Source of the DNA: Luidia sarsii
Taxonomy: Eukaryota; Echinodermata; Asteroidea; Paxillosida; Luidiidae
Length of the DNA stretch: 64,000 nt
Reading direction: 5' to 3'
Assembly: GCA_949987565.1 (NCBI GenBank)
Contig: OX465113.1
Location: 2,331,322 to 2,395,321, forward strand
The first letter of the stretch is position 1, and each line of letters starts with the position of its first letter. Both the position numbers and the translations under genes were made by a program. Shown piece after piece: positions 37,801-52,800 of the stretch. The notes below the pieces were generated by a model. The model searched no databases, was not told the DNA's origin, and saw only the letters and a list, made by a program, of their open reading frames with translations.

Positions 37801-40800
37801 AGAGAATGGAGGACCTCATTAGGAACTCATCGTCACGGACGAAGGTGTGATGAAATTGCCATCTGCAAGGCATCTATTAAAAAGAACAAAATTTTCCCGC
37901 GCAACAAACGAAGCACGTTCAAGAACCGCCCACCCATGCAATATACTGTAACGCATACAGCGTCTATCTACAACACATTGCTTTACTGGATCTTGGCAGA
38001 GGAGGGAAAGGGAGGGAGTTTCGACCCGGCTGCAAAAATATGCAATCACTAAGCATATGCCTCTCCAAACAAGGGCACAACCCAGTTGGAGGAGATGCCG
38101 CTTGCTCAGAGGGCTTCACCTCTCAATGAACCTCGCCACACTTCCACCATCACTAGCAGTGAGTAGCGACGGACAGTGCGAGAGAGGAGGGGGGGATGGG
38201 TAGGTACATGTACGAGAGGGCCGCTCCCTACAATGGCAAAACCATAATGAATGTTGATAGGGTTGGGGGGGGGAGTGAGTAATGAATACGCTTGTTTGTC
38301 CCACGTGGCTGATAACGCTAGTCCACCGATGTAGATGGTTGGTTGGCTAGTCTGGCTGAGTCACTGAGCAGCTGCTGCTGATACTACTGGTAAAACCACT
38401 ACTACTACTACTACTACTACATGTACTTCTACATGGACTGGAACTACGCTCTCATTATGTGCTGATCTGGCATGCTGTCTGGAAGGCTGTAACCCAACAC
38501 CATTGGCCTTTGTGTACTGCCCCCTTCCCCCCCCCCCTCTCCCTCCATCTTTCCATGCTCGCATGTAGGTGACCTAATGGTACAAGTAGACAGGGCCTTG
38601 CATGTGTGGTATTTTAAATTTTAAATTTTCTTTTTTTTCCCAGTAAGTAGACCCCGCTCTCGGCACACCCCCCCCCCTCTCTCCACCTACCCTTTCCAAT
38701 CCCCTACCCTGCCCCATCCCAGCGGACCTGGGAAATGACTGTACAACTAATACTCCCCCACCCCCTGCCTCAGAAGTGAGGGATAGTCTCTGCCGAACAA
38801 GTTTTCATTCCCGATATTTGTCTGTCCCTTTTTTTCCCCACTAAAAACATTTCCACATGCTGACTATTTCAGATAACCTTTCCACAATTCAAGTGAAATG
38901 TATAAAGTGTTGTAATGAGGCCAAGAAACCTTTTTGCCGGCTTGGTCTAAAAAAGAAGTTTCTGTCTCTCTCTCCATGGGCAAGGAACTTTCACCACAAG
39001 GAACAAGAATTTTCTTCTGCCAAGTGTGAAAGAAATGGAAATGAATACCTGATGAAATGTCCATTCATGAAAAAAAAAGTCAAGATTTTTGCCCTCACCA
39101 GAGAAGAGGTAAACAAACTTTATCTTCAACTGGGTAGGATTGGTTCCAACCATGAAGCCCCTAGAGTGTCTTTCCAACAGGATGCGCAAATCTGGCTTTT
39201 TCATGGGCTCTTCCGGCTGGCAGTGTTGGCAACACTGAGGTCAAAAGGACATGCTTCCATCTTGAACCAACCCCCCCCCCCCTTCCCTACTTACTTCGGG
39301 TTTTTTCCCCTCTTATTTTCTTCAATTAGGTTAAAGAACAGATAAAGGTATTTGATATCAATCTTCCATACCCTCCCCCCAGAAAAACAACAAAACATTC
39401 AAACATTCAACACAAGATGTCCTATCCTGCATCCCCATTCTTTTAAAACCAAGCACACGAAGGATTCTCAAATCTGTGCCCCCCCCCCAATCCCTTTTCT
39501 CCCTGGACTACTATCTGTCCCCTCTCCTCAATATCGATTGAAAGTGGAGGCAGCTCGGCCGATGCTGCGTGCCTAGGGTTCATCAAAGCCAGGCCACCCT
39601 AGACAGTAGAGAAGAGAGAGAGATGGAGGAGGAGAGGGGGAGAGAGAGGGGGATGGAGAGAGAAAGGGGGCCTCCCGATTTGGAGCAGAGCCAACTGCCA
39701 AAATTCGGACCGGCTGCCGGCTGCATGAACTTTCCAATCAGACTGAAGCTGTCCAGTTTAATCCTCTTTAATAAGCATTGATGCGCCCGAATGACATCAA
39801 TGTGATGCACTTCACTTCTCTTTATTTCCCCCCATCTAACTCCCCTTCAACCCCAAACCCCTTCCCTTCATTCCAAACTCTGACCTTTCCAAGGATATTA
39901 AGTGCCCTTCTCCAATCAGAATGATTCACATTTACGGGGAAACTCTTTGTGGGAGTGAACAACAAAACAAAGCAAAGAGGAACATCGACACGTTTCTACT
40001 GTTACCCCGGGTGGAAAATTCAATTCGAAAATCAACATTGGTTTAGAAAACAAAATTAACCAGCCGATTTGTCTTGCATGGGTCATCTGCATTTTCATCT
40101 GTGACTGATCATTATTTCGTTATTTGTTTGCATGTCTTGCACGTACAAGTCGCTGCCCGTCCCAAGAGGTCCCCTTCCAGACGGAATATTCGCTGAGATC
40201 AGTCTTAGTCACAATTGTCAGCGGGACCCGCTAACGAGCCCCCACTGTCGAATGTCAAAACTTGACAGATCGGCCCGAGTCTGGCCCAGTCGGGCGGCCG
40301 ACGATCCAATCAGGCCGGTCAAGTCATCCAGCGGAAGCCCAACTTCAACCGCTAACACTAACAGGGCGCATCACGTCCGCTACATCAAAACCAACTCGTT
40401 ATTTTCACCAAGATCTTGGTACCTTTTCAACACAAACCAAAAAATATCCAAAAAGACTACATCTAGAGCTTACAAATCTCTTTCAGAAACTTTGGTTGTA
40501 AAAAAAAAAAAAATTCCAACAAATCAAGGCTCTAAGAAGCAGGAAGGCAGCCAAACTACTGTATTGACAAGAGCCTAAAAATAGGGCTTAAAAATCATTA
40601 ACAATAACTTGCCTTATCGTGTGGCATGGGATTAAGTAGAAATCAAAATTTTCTATTTCGGCTTCCGTCTCAAATTGGCCTTCCCAAACCATGATATTAT
40701 TTTCCAAAACTGGAAAAAACATGGTTTATTTTGATTTTGCAGTTGATTTTCCACAATCCACAACATATGACCACTAAAGTCCGTTGACTTCAACACCTTG

Positions 40801-43800
40801 GCTTTCGTCAAAAACACCAGGTGGCTCAGCTGGCTTGGCTGATTGAAGGCTACAGACAGAGGGTTGCCACTCCTGGACAAGACCTTCCCCGATCCCCTGC
40901 CCAAAAGTCCGCGTCAACCCCATCCAATTAGTCTGCTAATTTGCTAAATGAGGCCAGTATCTCAAACTATTATCTGCTGTCTTGTCTTGCCGTGGCCTTC
41001 TCTGCCTCAGAATTCAGACTCCAGGGTTGCAAAACAAGTTCTCCTTCCAGGAAAGTAGGGAGGGAGGGGTACCGGCACAGGAGGGGGGGGAGGACCTTTC
41101 TGAAGAAGGTAAAAGATCTACTCGGGACTCACCGCCTCCATTGCTGAAGCAGAGGTAAGGGAACCGCCAGACATTGCCCAGGCCAACGGCGTAGCTGACG
41201 CAGGACAGCATGAAGTCCAGATGGTTGGACCAGTTGCCTCGCTCCTGGTTTTCATCCTGGTTGCCCAAGTCCTTCTGCTTCATGGGGCTCTTCTCCTCAT
41301 CCACCAGTGCCACATGGTTCTGCAAAGGATTTTTCACACACAACCACAGAAAAGTCAACTTTAAGAAAAAGACATGCACAAACCCCACCTCAATTTTTCC
41401 AAAAAGGCAAAGAATACTAGACCAGACAGGGTTTTGAAGTCAAGCCTCTGATTTTAGCATAACATGGTAGAAGTCTTCCAAAAATTAGCCAACTATCTTT
41501 GCCAGGGGTGGGGCACCAGCCCTTTCAAGCCCTGGTGCTGCTGATGTCATTGCGCAAGGCACTTGGCACTCAACATCCAGGGGCAGGCAGATGGCTTCTG
41601 TGAGCCCAGGATTTGAAATGGTTTCCGAAATAAACACAAGCGGGGAAATCGAGCAATATGAAGATTCTTTGGGTCATCTACGTGCACATGTACATTAGGA
41701 TTTGCCATTTCAAGGTAAATCTTTCTTCTATGAACCACTGCTATCAAACGAGAGGGTGATTTTCTCGGAAGCTTTGCTCGGTTATGAAGTACAATTATGT
41801 CTTGTCTATATGCAAGGCCTTGAGACAAATTGCTGCCATTGTCCAGGCCTTTGGCCAATGCCAATTATACAACAAACCTCAAACGCATCAGATGTTATCC
41901 AATGAGGATTTGCCCCACTGCCTTGATGCTGCTTCTCCCATCATCCATTAAACACATTCTGACAGAGTGGCATCATGCAATCTTCAACTTTATTCCTTTC
42001 AAAGACAATCTAAGCAAAATCTAACAAAGAATCTAACGGAACACATCTATCACTAAGAAAACATCTCAGTACACATCGCCCTCTAACATACGCCAATGCA
42101 CATGCAAATGCAACTATAATACAATGATACTCACTAGGCGTGCTTACTTTAACTACTATGGTAAAACAAAAATACTATTCCATTTTGACAAACTACGACA
42201 AAAATACATCACTCGAGTCGTTGACAACTCTGAAGAGGAAACCACGACGACATAATTCATGCATCAAGCTTGTAGACAAAAAGCAAACACAGAAATTCTA
42301 CGGATACAAACTCAAACTGGTCAGACGAGCAAAGTATAAAAAACTTGTTCAAACACAACTACCACAAACTACTACTGACACAGAGGAAAGAAAATGATTT
42401 TAAAAAAAAGGCGGCAAACATGTTGGCAAAACAAAATGAGTGACAAAACACAGGGCAGAGATGTGAAATACAGGCGTGCAATTATGACCGTTTTTTGTTG
42501 GTTTTTTTTGCTTTTTTTTTCGTGCGCTTTTACCGCGAGCACAGCTTTGGACGGACAACTTGTTGCTCCTTCATCCTTGTAGGGCGCATCCATGTCGGCT
42601 ATTTCCTGCTTGGAGAAGAGAAGTGTCGAGAAGAAAAACAGACTCAGGAAAGGAAAGACAAATTCAACCGAGGTTGCACGAGGGCTTCACTTTAAAAACC
42701 ACAGAGAAAAATCAAAGCCAAAAACCTGTCAGAAAAAGAGAACAACGTCCAATTCTGTCCGGTCCAGCCGACAGAAGTAAGCTTCTGCCACCAGATTCAG
42801 GCAGAACCAAACGCCCGGCCGTGCAGAAGATGGCCGGAAGAAGACAAAGTTAGCCTTTGCGTTTAGTCATCGCCGCTTCCTCCCAATTCCAGTCGAGCAG
42901 AACGTGGGGCTGAACCAGGCTATCCTCCTGTCGCTGCACCCCTCTCCTAAGCAATGGAGGAACCCCTCGCCTTACCATCTACTGCCACCTTAAAATGAAA
43001 CCCCAGACCCCACTTGCTCCCTCCCCCCTCCCTGTTTCTTGCACTCTTTCCATATAGGATAATTTTTCCCCCCTTCCCTCAGTTTGGATGCTGAGGCAGT
43101 TTGTGTCTACCCAGGCCACTGCCCCAAGGGCTTAGGGGGGAAAGAAGCCCCCCCCAAAAAAAAAAAATGAGGAAAATACCAAATTTCTTTTCCGAGTGAT
43201 TTCTCGAGGAGAAATATGACTAACTGGTAACTAGCTCACTTCAAGAACAAGGCCGATGATGTGCTCATGATATTCAGACAGCATCATCTGAGACAAATCT
43301 GGCATATCTGACAACTTATATCCCAAACCCAAACCCTAAAAGTCAAATATGAAATAGACTAAGAATAGATGTCAAACGTCCCTGCCGTTTTGCTTTACCT
43401 GTGGTTCGTTTTGCAGGAAAGTGGGGTTGAAAATTATGCCGAATCGGTAAAAAGAAAACGGCATATTTTGGGTTTTGTTTCAGAAGGTATTCAATGGGAA
43501 AGCAATGGTATGGGATTGGGGTAGAGGTAGTATCGCAGCCTGCTGACAATGCAGGTTGAATAGTTCATATGCCGACCCACATGCCAAGCATTAATAAAGA
43601 AAGCCCACATGGGTCAGACCGGACCATTCAATCTGGGGGGGTTGGGGTTATGAAAATGCTGGGTCCGAGTAAAGGACTTCTCAAAATCTTAATGATACTT
43701 CCACACTCCATGTCACGGCACTTCTTGCCCTACATGTAATAAATTGTTTGCAACAGTTTTTTTCAGCAGTCATTCATTCAATGAATCATTTTTTGTCAAA

Positions 43801-46800
43801 AACAGATGGCAGACAGACCAGGCACCTCAATAACGTGCATTTTTTTAATTGAAGTTACTCTTCATAAAATTAATTATAAAATTAAGGTCAAAAGATTGGA
43901 AACTAATGCTTGTTAGTATGGCCTCACTGCTTTTGAACGCGAGTTTAATAATTGCAGACAAAGATCCAAAACGTCAGGCCCGCCTTGTTTTTGATTATTT
44001 GCAATTTGGTAATTTTAATCAGAAAGCAGTTTGCAACATTTTTGCATTATGATCTACGACTTTTCTTTAGAGATTTGGGGAGGGGGTTTGGAACTTGAAA
44101 TGTAGGTCATCAATCTGACCCTTAGTGATACTGACAGTCTCCTGTCAGACTACCAACACATCAGGCCCTAGGGTTGCCCAACCTCTTGCCCCACCCCAGG
44201 ACAGCCCAGGAGACCAGTGGCCATGAGACAGCTGAAAAAACCCTGGTCTGATACATTTCCGCTGCCCCCTCCCCATCCTGCTTCACACCCCTCCCCCTCT
44301 CCCCCTTCCCAATCAGTTTGGCCAACAGAACAGAGATCTCCATTGTTCTAGCTTCCCACAGCTTGACCTCTTCTCTGACCTGCCAAATGAAGAGAGATCT
44401 ACATGTACATTATCTGTGTGAACAGAGAAATTAGCCCTTTTCAAATTAGTGGAAATTAGCCCTTTTCACACTAGCGCTGAAAACAAAGGAGCGCTGAAAA
44501 TGCATGTGGGGGGGGGAGGGGAAATTGGCACCGGATGTCTGACACAATGGTTGCTTGCAATTTCGTCGCAGACTTTCAGACGGTACAATGCAGTTCTGTA
44601 GCAAACTTCCCTCGTTTTCCGCATAAAGTGTCGGAAATCCGGCGCCAATTTTCGCAGACATGCTTTTCCAGCGCTCCTGTAAAAAAACTAAAAAGGGCCA
44701 AGAAGGTATCCGTGCGTTCTTGACATGGCTGCGATTTCTTCGCACAGGACCCTGGTTTTCTGCTGTCACGCAAAATGAGCTGAAGATTCCTTATGCGGGA
44801 ATCAGAACGCTGAAAAATTTAGGGGAAAACAAACTTGAAACTTGAAACCTTAAAAAGTCCCAGAATGACTAAATACCCCAAAACGCCCCTTCCCTCTCCG
44901 TCAGAAAACTGCCTTGCCTGTTCCCACTTGGTCGGCTGAGCCAGACACGCCATTTCGCCGCCTGGGAATTGAGCATTGAAAAAAAAAGAAGGAACAAAAC
45001 GGAATGAAAAATCCCACTGGGAAAACCAAGATGGTGCTGTGGTATTCATGCAACCCCTCCAGCAATTTCCTGTCTGCAAAGTTGGAGTTCACCCCTTTCC
45101 TCTTCCTCCCCTACTTCAACTCTCCTCCTCCTCCTGCCCTCTCTCTTTAAGTCCAACATCGCCAGAGTTTGTTCCCTGTTCAACCCGGAAAGGTGCCTAA
45201 CCGACTTCAGCAATTTCCAGCGCTCAAACGACGACCCGCAACGGAAGGATGACCAAGCCAAGTGAATCAAGTTTTTTTATGGGAGGAGTTATCCATCGTT
45301 TTTCATTTTGTTTTGTTTTTGGGGGGAGAGGGCTTCATGGCAAATTTAACAGTTGGTTACTGTCAATTGGCAGGGGAGCTGACAGCGAAAAAGAGAGGCC
45401 AAGGCAAAGGGGGGTTGACATCATCTCGCAAATTATCTCACAAGGCTGCCTTGATCATTGATTTTTCATTTTCAAAGCCATTCTATTCAACAATCAAGTT
45501 GTTTGAAAAGTCACACAATTTGCCTTTTTTAAAGTTAATTGCCTGCTGGTTCCACACCACATCACAGATTTGATGTGTGAATCGTGCATTTTGGGGCCGC
45601 AAAACTTGCAGTCAATTAGAAGTCCTATTCGGATACGTACTGCTGATCTACAAATCCAGCCCCACCTATGTCAAAACATTGCAATGGGGTTCTACAAAGC
45701 ACCCCCCCCCCCCTTTTATTGCCTTTCAACAATGACCATTCTAAGCTGAACATAAATTCAAACACTGAATGGGGTTTTTTTGTCCTTGTAAATTATTTTT
45801 CTCACCATGACTTGCGCTTGATCGCTGACAGCAATCCTTTCTTTTACCCCTTTCAATATTAATTCCAATGACAAAGTGAAAAGTTTGGACGATTCCATAA
45901 CTCCATAACTCACAGTGCAAGTACACATTTGAGATTAAAGTTCACAGCATGTGTTAATATGCAAGGAACAGAAAATATTTTCTAAGTACTTACTCAAAAT
46001 ACAAACACCAAGGAAGGTACTTTTCGTTTGAGAAAAACGTGCAATCGCTCAGGCTTACAAGGCTGCAGATGTATTTCTGTCGCATCTTTTCATTTCAATG
46101 CGCATTCATATGTGAACATGGGGAAATCAAGTTTTATTTACTTATTTATCTTATGCAAATGAGCCCATCCCGTCCTGAATAGCGGCCTGGCCGAGTGGTT
46201 TGCATTTGCTCTGCAAATAATTACATGTATGGTGATAAGAGTCTGCATGCATAATATGTCTGTGTACTGTGCATGCGCGTGCCTGTGGGTGGGTGCGTGC
46301 GTGCGTGGGTGGCTTGGGTGGCTAGAGATGGGTCAACTGGGGTTCAGACAATGATAGCTGCCCATCAAAAGACATCATCCTGATCCTTGCCATCTGCTGG
46401 CTATTGTCATGTGACAATACTGCCATTTCTTCACACGCGTCATTGATAATAAAAACAAATATTAAATCACAATGTGTTTCACCGCATAAAAATTAAATAA
46501 AAAACAGAACGTTAATGGCAGCAGGCTTTATTTAAAATACAATCCCTACTCTAAAAAAAAAAAAATTGGTGACGTACTTTCAGCCACTAACCCACATCAT
46601 AAGTAAACTGTTAAGTGTTAACTAGCCTCCCACTGCGGCAAAAGTCTTGGCAGTACGCAACAATTCACAGAATGCATCAAATCCATTAATATTTCATCTG
46701 CACACGCTAAGTCTCTGAATCAACGCAAAATTTGATTCAATACCCACACTTCCCACATTTTTATTGAGAGGCCCAGATGATAAATGTTTCTCCATTTTGT

Positions 46801-49800
46801 AAAATGGAAAGAAAATATCTCCAAGCTTAAATTATTAAAAGAAATGTTAATAATATATGTATGCAATTTGAGGCAATATTTACATGCATGTGGGCAGAGT
46901 AATGCATTTTTTTTCCCACAGCACTGCTGCTTATTTGACCAAGCCAGACGCAAACTAAAAGTTCACGAATTCCCCTGTGGATGAGGCTGCTCCAAATAAG
47001 CCAGCCACGTTTTCTTGCAGGCCGGGAGGAAAAGAGGTAGGCCCTAACCCAACCACACACTATACAAATGCCCCCCTCCCCGCCCCCATCCCATCTTATG
47101 CGCATCGGCAAAAACAAGATTCCCCCCCCCCCACGAACACGGCCAGACATTTGGCACTGTGCCAATCCACACCACTTATGCAAATGTTCTGCAGCGAAAT
47201 GAATTAGAGAAAGCCACTGTTGCCATCAACACTTCCCTAGAAAGAGGGGGTAAAAAAAATGTCTTGCTCTGTAAGAACAGTTTCTTGTTTCCGGGTTCTT
47301 TTGATTTTTTTGTCGGTGGGAAGGGGGGATTTTGGCCGGGGTCACAATGTGACCTGATTAAGAAGCGACACAGTTGAGTTTTGTTTTCTTTTACAAATTT
47401 TGTCCGTTTTTTTGTTGTTGTACTTCTAAGCTCCGGGATCAGTTGCCTTCTTCCTGTCCCATTTTCCAAATGTTTCCTTTTTCAGACTTCTGGGAAATTC
47501 AATCAATCCCTCGACCACATCGACAAAACCCTCAAAACACCCGTCAATGAACGCATCAGCCATATTTTTGTCCAGGAAAACATTTGCAACATCTGGCTGA
47601 CTTCAGCGGAGATTTTACGCTCGGGTGGTGTCACACGAATACAAAACATCAGGACTAGTCCATTGCATCTTGGTGGGGTTACACTCAATGACAACCTAGG
47701 AAGGTCATAATTAAGACAAAACAATAGAGCAGATTCTGCACTCTGAGTTCACAGGATTGCTTTTTTGTTGATCAGACTGAAGAGGTTTCTTGTCACACAC
47801 TAACTGCAACATCTTTCAGACACTCTCCTGCACAATCTAAGAGGCACTGAGTAATACCTTACTCAAGACTGATTCATCTGCTGACAGGCCAGCAGTCCTA
47901 ATAAGCATCAGCGACAGCTACTGCCTTTCCCCTAAAAAAACAGAGGTCCCTCAATCACGACACTGGATTACGCCCGGCGTTTTAACGATTTAAGCTTGCC
48001 GTATTTGAATTCATGGATGTCTACAGTCATTACGAATGCACAGACCCGACTGCAATGTGTGCCAGGATCTGCCCACGACAAATCTCGACAGACATTCAAA
48101 CAGTCTACTACGGCAAGTTCGCCAACCCTCCCCCCCCCAAAAAAAAAAAACCACCAGGACGAGATTATCTTGCTTTCCAAAGGGTACCATTACATGGTAG
48201 ATGCATCTAGAGCTTAAAATTATATTTAAAACAAGGTACAAAATCGAGAGAAGTTTTCCAAAAGATTTTAGGCGGTCGTCTGGGGCAGCCAGAAAAAAAG
48301 AGAAATCTAAATATTTATTCTCCTGAATTTCTTTTCTTCTTTTTGAATGCACGTGTACAGGTTAATCTGCATGCAAACATTGCATTGCATAAGGAACACA
48401 TGTATGTTCCAGTCTTGTGAACAGGCAAACCACTGGGAGATCCACAGGCACCATTCCACTTACGATTCTGGGAGGGAAGGGGGGGAGGCAAGACCCTCTC
48501 CTTCCCTGGTACCAAGGCTACCTTTAACATGCAAAGTTGCTGGGTAAATACTAAATACCACCATGGGGATTAGCCTAGCCAAAGGGTGAAGGAATGGTGG
48601 GAGGTTGGTTGGGACTTGGGCGTCTCAGTGGTGGACAAAAAGTACAATGTAAGCAGTGTGCACGCTTCTCTGGGCTTGGGCTCAAAAAGCTAACGGCAGA
48701 TCACTCAAAGGACAGGGTGGGGTGTAAGGTTGACCCTAATTTATTTTGGGAGTGGGTGGCAGACTTAGAAAAACTGCTTATATTGGCAAAGCACAAAAGT
48801 GCCAGTCCCTGATGCTGGATTTGGACTTCAGAACTGCATTTCAAAAGCTTTAGCAGGGGCATCAAAAGTACAGCGGTGTATACAAGCTTCCTACATACAT
48901 GTACATGTACCTGTACCTAATACACAATCTAATTGTAAAGATATTTCAAACATGAAACAATCCATGTACAACAAGTGACTTCGCTGACGACTACAATATA
49001 AATTGTTTTTAAATTGGTGCTATAACAAAAAATGTACACGGTATTTTGTTTGGTTTGGGTTGTTTTTTAGCAGAATGCTAAAAAAAAAATCAGCACGTGA
49101 CGCAGCGCTCATATAATAAAAAGTAAAAGAGAAAAAAAATCCCTCAGCCTTTCTTTTATAAAGAGTGAACCATAGTGTGCTAGCATGCTTCAATATGGTA
49201 TGAGCACAGCTGCATTGGCTGGCTGCCTAGCTAGCACTGCTCCATGCTGGGGCACACTCAGACACCCAGTGGAAAATTCCACTCCCCAGATCTGGTCATA
49301 AAGGTTAGGCGTGTACAGAGCGCGTCTGGCATGCTAACCATTTCTGTCGGCTCACGCAGCGAGTCAGCAAGCAACCCGCTGGTACAAAAGAGAGGCAGAG
49401 AGCGACGAGAGGGTGTGAGAGAGAGAGAGAGAGAGTGAGTGAGAGAGGCACGGTGTGGCAGGGGAGACAATTGTAATAGCAAAGAACCATGTCCGGTCAG
49501 TGGGCATTAGGATTTCTGCACATAACTGCCAGACTGAATGACCTTTGCCAACAGAAGGGGGATACAAAAAAAGAAAAAGGCATGGATTCGGCCTCACTTC
49601 AGGGCCAGCTGTGCACAGGTGACGCAACAGTGTGCAAATCGAAAGTAGTTTGGCATGTACATGTACATGTACATGTACAGTAGGCCCTACACTTCGGCCC
49701 TTAATTTGGCACAGTCTGACAATCGACAATGGAATTAATCTCATTAATTCCATAGCAGGCAGCTTTGCTGTTCCCCAATCAGACCCGTGATTAAACCAGA

Positions 49801-52800
49801 TTGCTTGTGTGGGGGGGGGGGGGGGGGGTTGGAACGATGCTGCACTCCAGCACCACATAATTAGTTGGGGTGTTTAAAATTGAATGGCAACACAAAAACA
49901 TAGTATTTTGAAGGTGAATTGGTTAACTTTCAAGCCATAATTATGATTGCACTTGGGGGAATAGAATAAGAGTTTGTCGGCAACTCAAAAAAAATACAGG
50001 TAAAATACTGTAAATAACAGTAAAAATGGAGGGAGTTGTTGATATATGCAAAGCGCTTGTACAAAGATTGTTTTTGTATGACATGAGCCACACTTGGCAA
50101 GAGCCTGGATGAAAGGTGAGAGGAAGGGGGGGTCTTTTTGGAGAATGTCCAGAGGGTTCAACTAGAGGTTAAGAGCTTTTTGGCCAGACAGGACTTCAGA
50201 GTGAATGGGCTACCTTATTACCACATGCTCAAATCATCCCTCCTCATCCCTTCTCAGAGTAAATTTATGAGGGCATTTCAACCTCCCTGTTCAGGTCAGT
50301 CATAAATCAGATTTAAGTTACACTTTACTTTCTTGGGTTTTTTTTTATGAATGAGAAGTCCCAGTTGTTTCTTCTTCAGCAAAATTAAGAAGAATTTCCT
50401 TTTTCCGTGTCTGCATAACAAAGTCCATCTACGCAAAGTACGCGTGCATATCCCTTGTCAGAATGGTTGGAATGACAGTTCTTTTCAGTCAAGCAACGCA
50501 TCAAGACCATGGCCCTGAGTACAAGGTTCACAGATAGCAGCATTTGGCAGACTGGTACATGTAACTCATTACCGCCTTTGAACCGGATCCAAAAAGAGTG
50601 ACGCAAGCACTTAGACTAGAGCATCCCTCCATGCAGTGTGTTGTGATATAGGCGGCTGAATCAACCTTCCCCTTTCCCCACAACACAATACTACGTCATT
50701 GCAAATGTCAATTAAATTGCATTAGCCTGTGGCCTAGTTTAACCAGACAAATATCAACTAGTGAAGGAGATAAATAAAGACTTGAAACACTCAAGCTCAC
50801 TGTGGGGGGGGGGGGGGTATAGTGGGGGTTGGTGATTGTACTACCATAATCACTGTAACATCATGTTGACAAATATTTGGCAAGGAATCAAAAATAACTT
50901 TCAAGAAGGCAGGGTGGCATTTCTAAGATGGCCTTAATGTGTGGTGCTAAGGTTCAAAGGTCACTTAGTCCTCTGCTCTGTGACATGAACACACTGGGTG
51001 GGGAGTTCTTGGTTTGTTGTGTCTAGTGTAAGGGCAATGGCATTCCAACTATGTCAGGCACATTGTAGGGGAGCAGATGGGAAGGTAGGAATTTGGTGGG
51101 AAGGGTTACAAAAAAGGAAATTGAAACAAGGGCTTTGCCAAACCACAACTTCAGACAGTTATCACAACACTGACTGTGCAGCACAAACACGAATCCTTGG
51201 GACTGAAGGAGGAAGTTTTCAAGATCACTTGGGTCAGGTTTTGGTAAATTTTCAACAGCACCAGTGTCAAATTATCAAAGAATGCACAAGGAAACGCCCC
51301 GACATTTTCAAGGAGAGGGAAATCCCCAGAAAAAATCCCTATTTAGGACAACAATGATGTTCTTACATTTACCAAGCAAAGAGCAATGGATGAAGAAGGG
51401 AGATGAGAAATTGGGTAGGCTTATACACAGGGCTATGCTGAGATAGATCCCTGGGTACTACTAGTACTACTTAGCTTGTTGCAAATCATGTAGACACTTT
51501 GCGACAAATAAATAGACCATGAACACAACATGTTTGGGGCAAAATCCCTCTCTCTCTCTTGACCTTTTATTCACAACGTTTCCTACTAATAGTACTATGG
51601 CAGGCAGTCAGGAAAAGCAACACAAACCAGAGTTAGACTCCTTAATGTTGCAAGGTCGCAAATAAAAACAAGTCTTCCAATAAGACACCTATCCTTAATT
51701 ACAGTTTCTGATTGCAAAAAAAAAAAGGGAAAAAAATAATTGTGCACGCTGACGCATACAATCCTCTCCGGTTTGCCAAAAGCTTTCTATGCACACTGTG
51801 TGTGACCTTGTCCCCACTACATGCATGATTAGCATCGCACACTTGCATGCCCAGTTCAAAATGAATAGAATAGCTGCCTGTATTCATCCATTGGCGGGCA
51901 GTGTGTAGCCTGCATTTGCCAACACCACGTGCAGTGGTCGTTGAGGACAGGTTTCAACAGCATCTGACAAGGATATCAATTATGCTGGAACAAGCATCCC
52001 ATCATTGAACTTTTAATTTACTTTTTTTTCAAGATGCAAAGCTATGCTTCATGTAGATTTTATTTCATTTGTTTTTTTATATCTTTTTCCCACTGTATTT
52101 TTGGCAAGTTCAACCACTACATTGGACATAAAGAGTACTGCCATTGCCATTTTTTGATGACTACACAACTTTCAGCCTCGGTTGATCAAGGAAAAAAATC
52201 TAAACTAAAAAAGAAACAAAAGAGCTACCTCACCATCAATGAACACTCCACTGTGCAGAAGTTTTCACAGAGGAGAAAAAAAACTGAAAAGTGAAAAATG
52301 AAATCCCTGACTAGCTGGGACCACTGCCTTAACCTTTCACCTTAGGCTTTGACCAAATAGCCTAGCCTGTTAGTGTTGGCCTACTAACACCGTCATTATC
52401 TTGGAACATATGGTAAAAACAAATTCTTACCAACACAACCTCAGCCACCCAGTTCTCTTCCCACAAGTGCAAAACACAGCCCTGCATAAAAACCCACCTA
52501 GCAACACTACGCACTCGCAACACACATATTTCCTCTCTTTTTTTTTTTTATCTGAACACAGCCAGGCACACTGGAAATTCAAAGAATCAATGAACCAGAT
52601 GGATCAGTCAAAGGGAAGTTAGTGATTGTAGAATAGCGTCACATGATAAAAGTGGGGGAAAAGTGGAATCACATTTATCAGAAACCACTTCCAGCATGCT
52701 GTAATACAAAGACTGCTTTCCTTTTCCAAAATCTCATTGTCCCATTCTATCCCAACTTGCGCTGTGTTCTTACCGCATTGATTCCCTTTGATAATACTTC

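Larger units (their letters stand above)
30746..41132 (-). other. Gene 2 intron 2 (10.4 kb)
   Basis: No exon or transposon ORF recognised. It contains poly(C)/poly(G) runs, an 11-bp tandem (ACCAGCTTGT type) near 35605-35630, an (ACT)n run near 38395-38420 and scattered ACATGTAC words. Confidence 0.55.

Noticed and set aside
38857..39345. 162-codon ORF in gene 2 intron 2
   Set aside because: Contains Lys/Phe runs from A/T tracts and a poly-Pro stretch from a C run; no homology signal.
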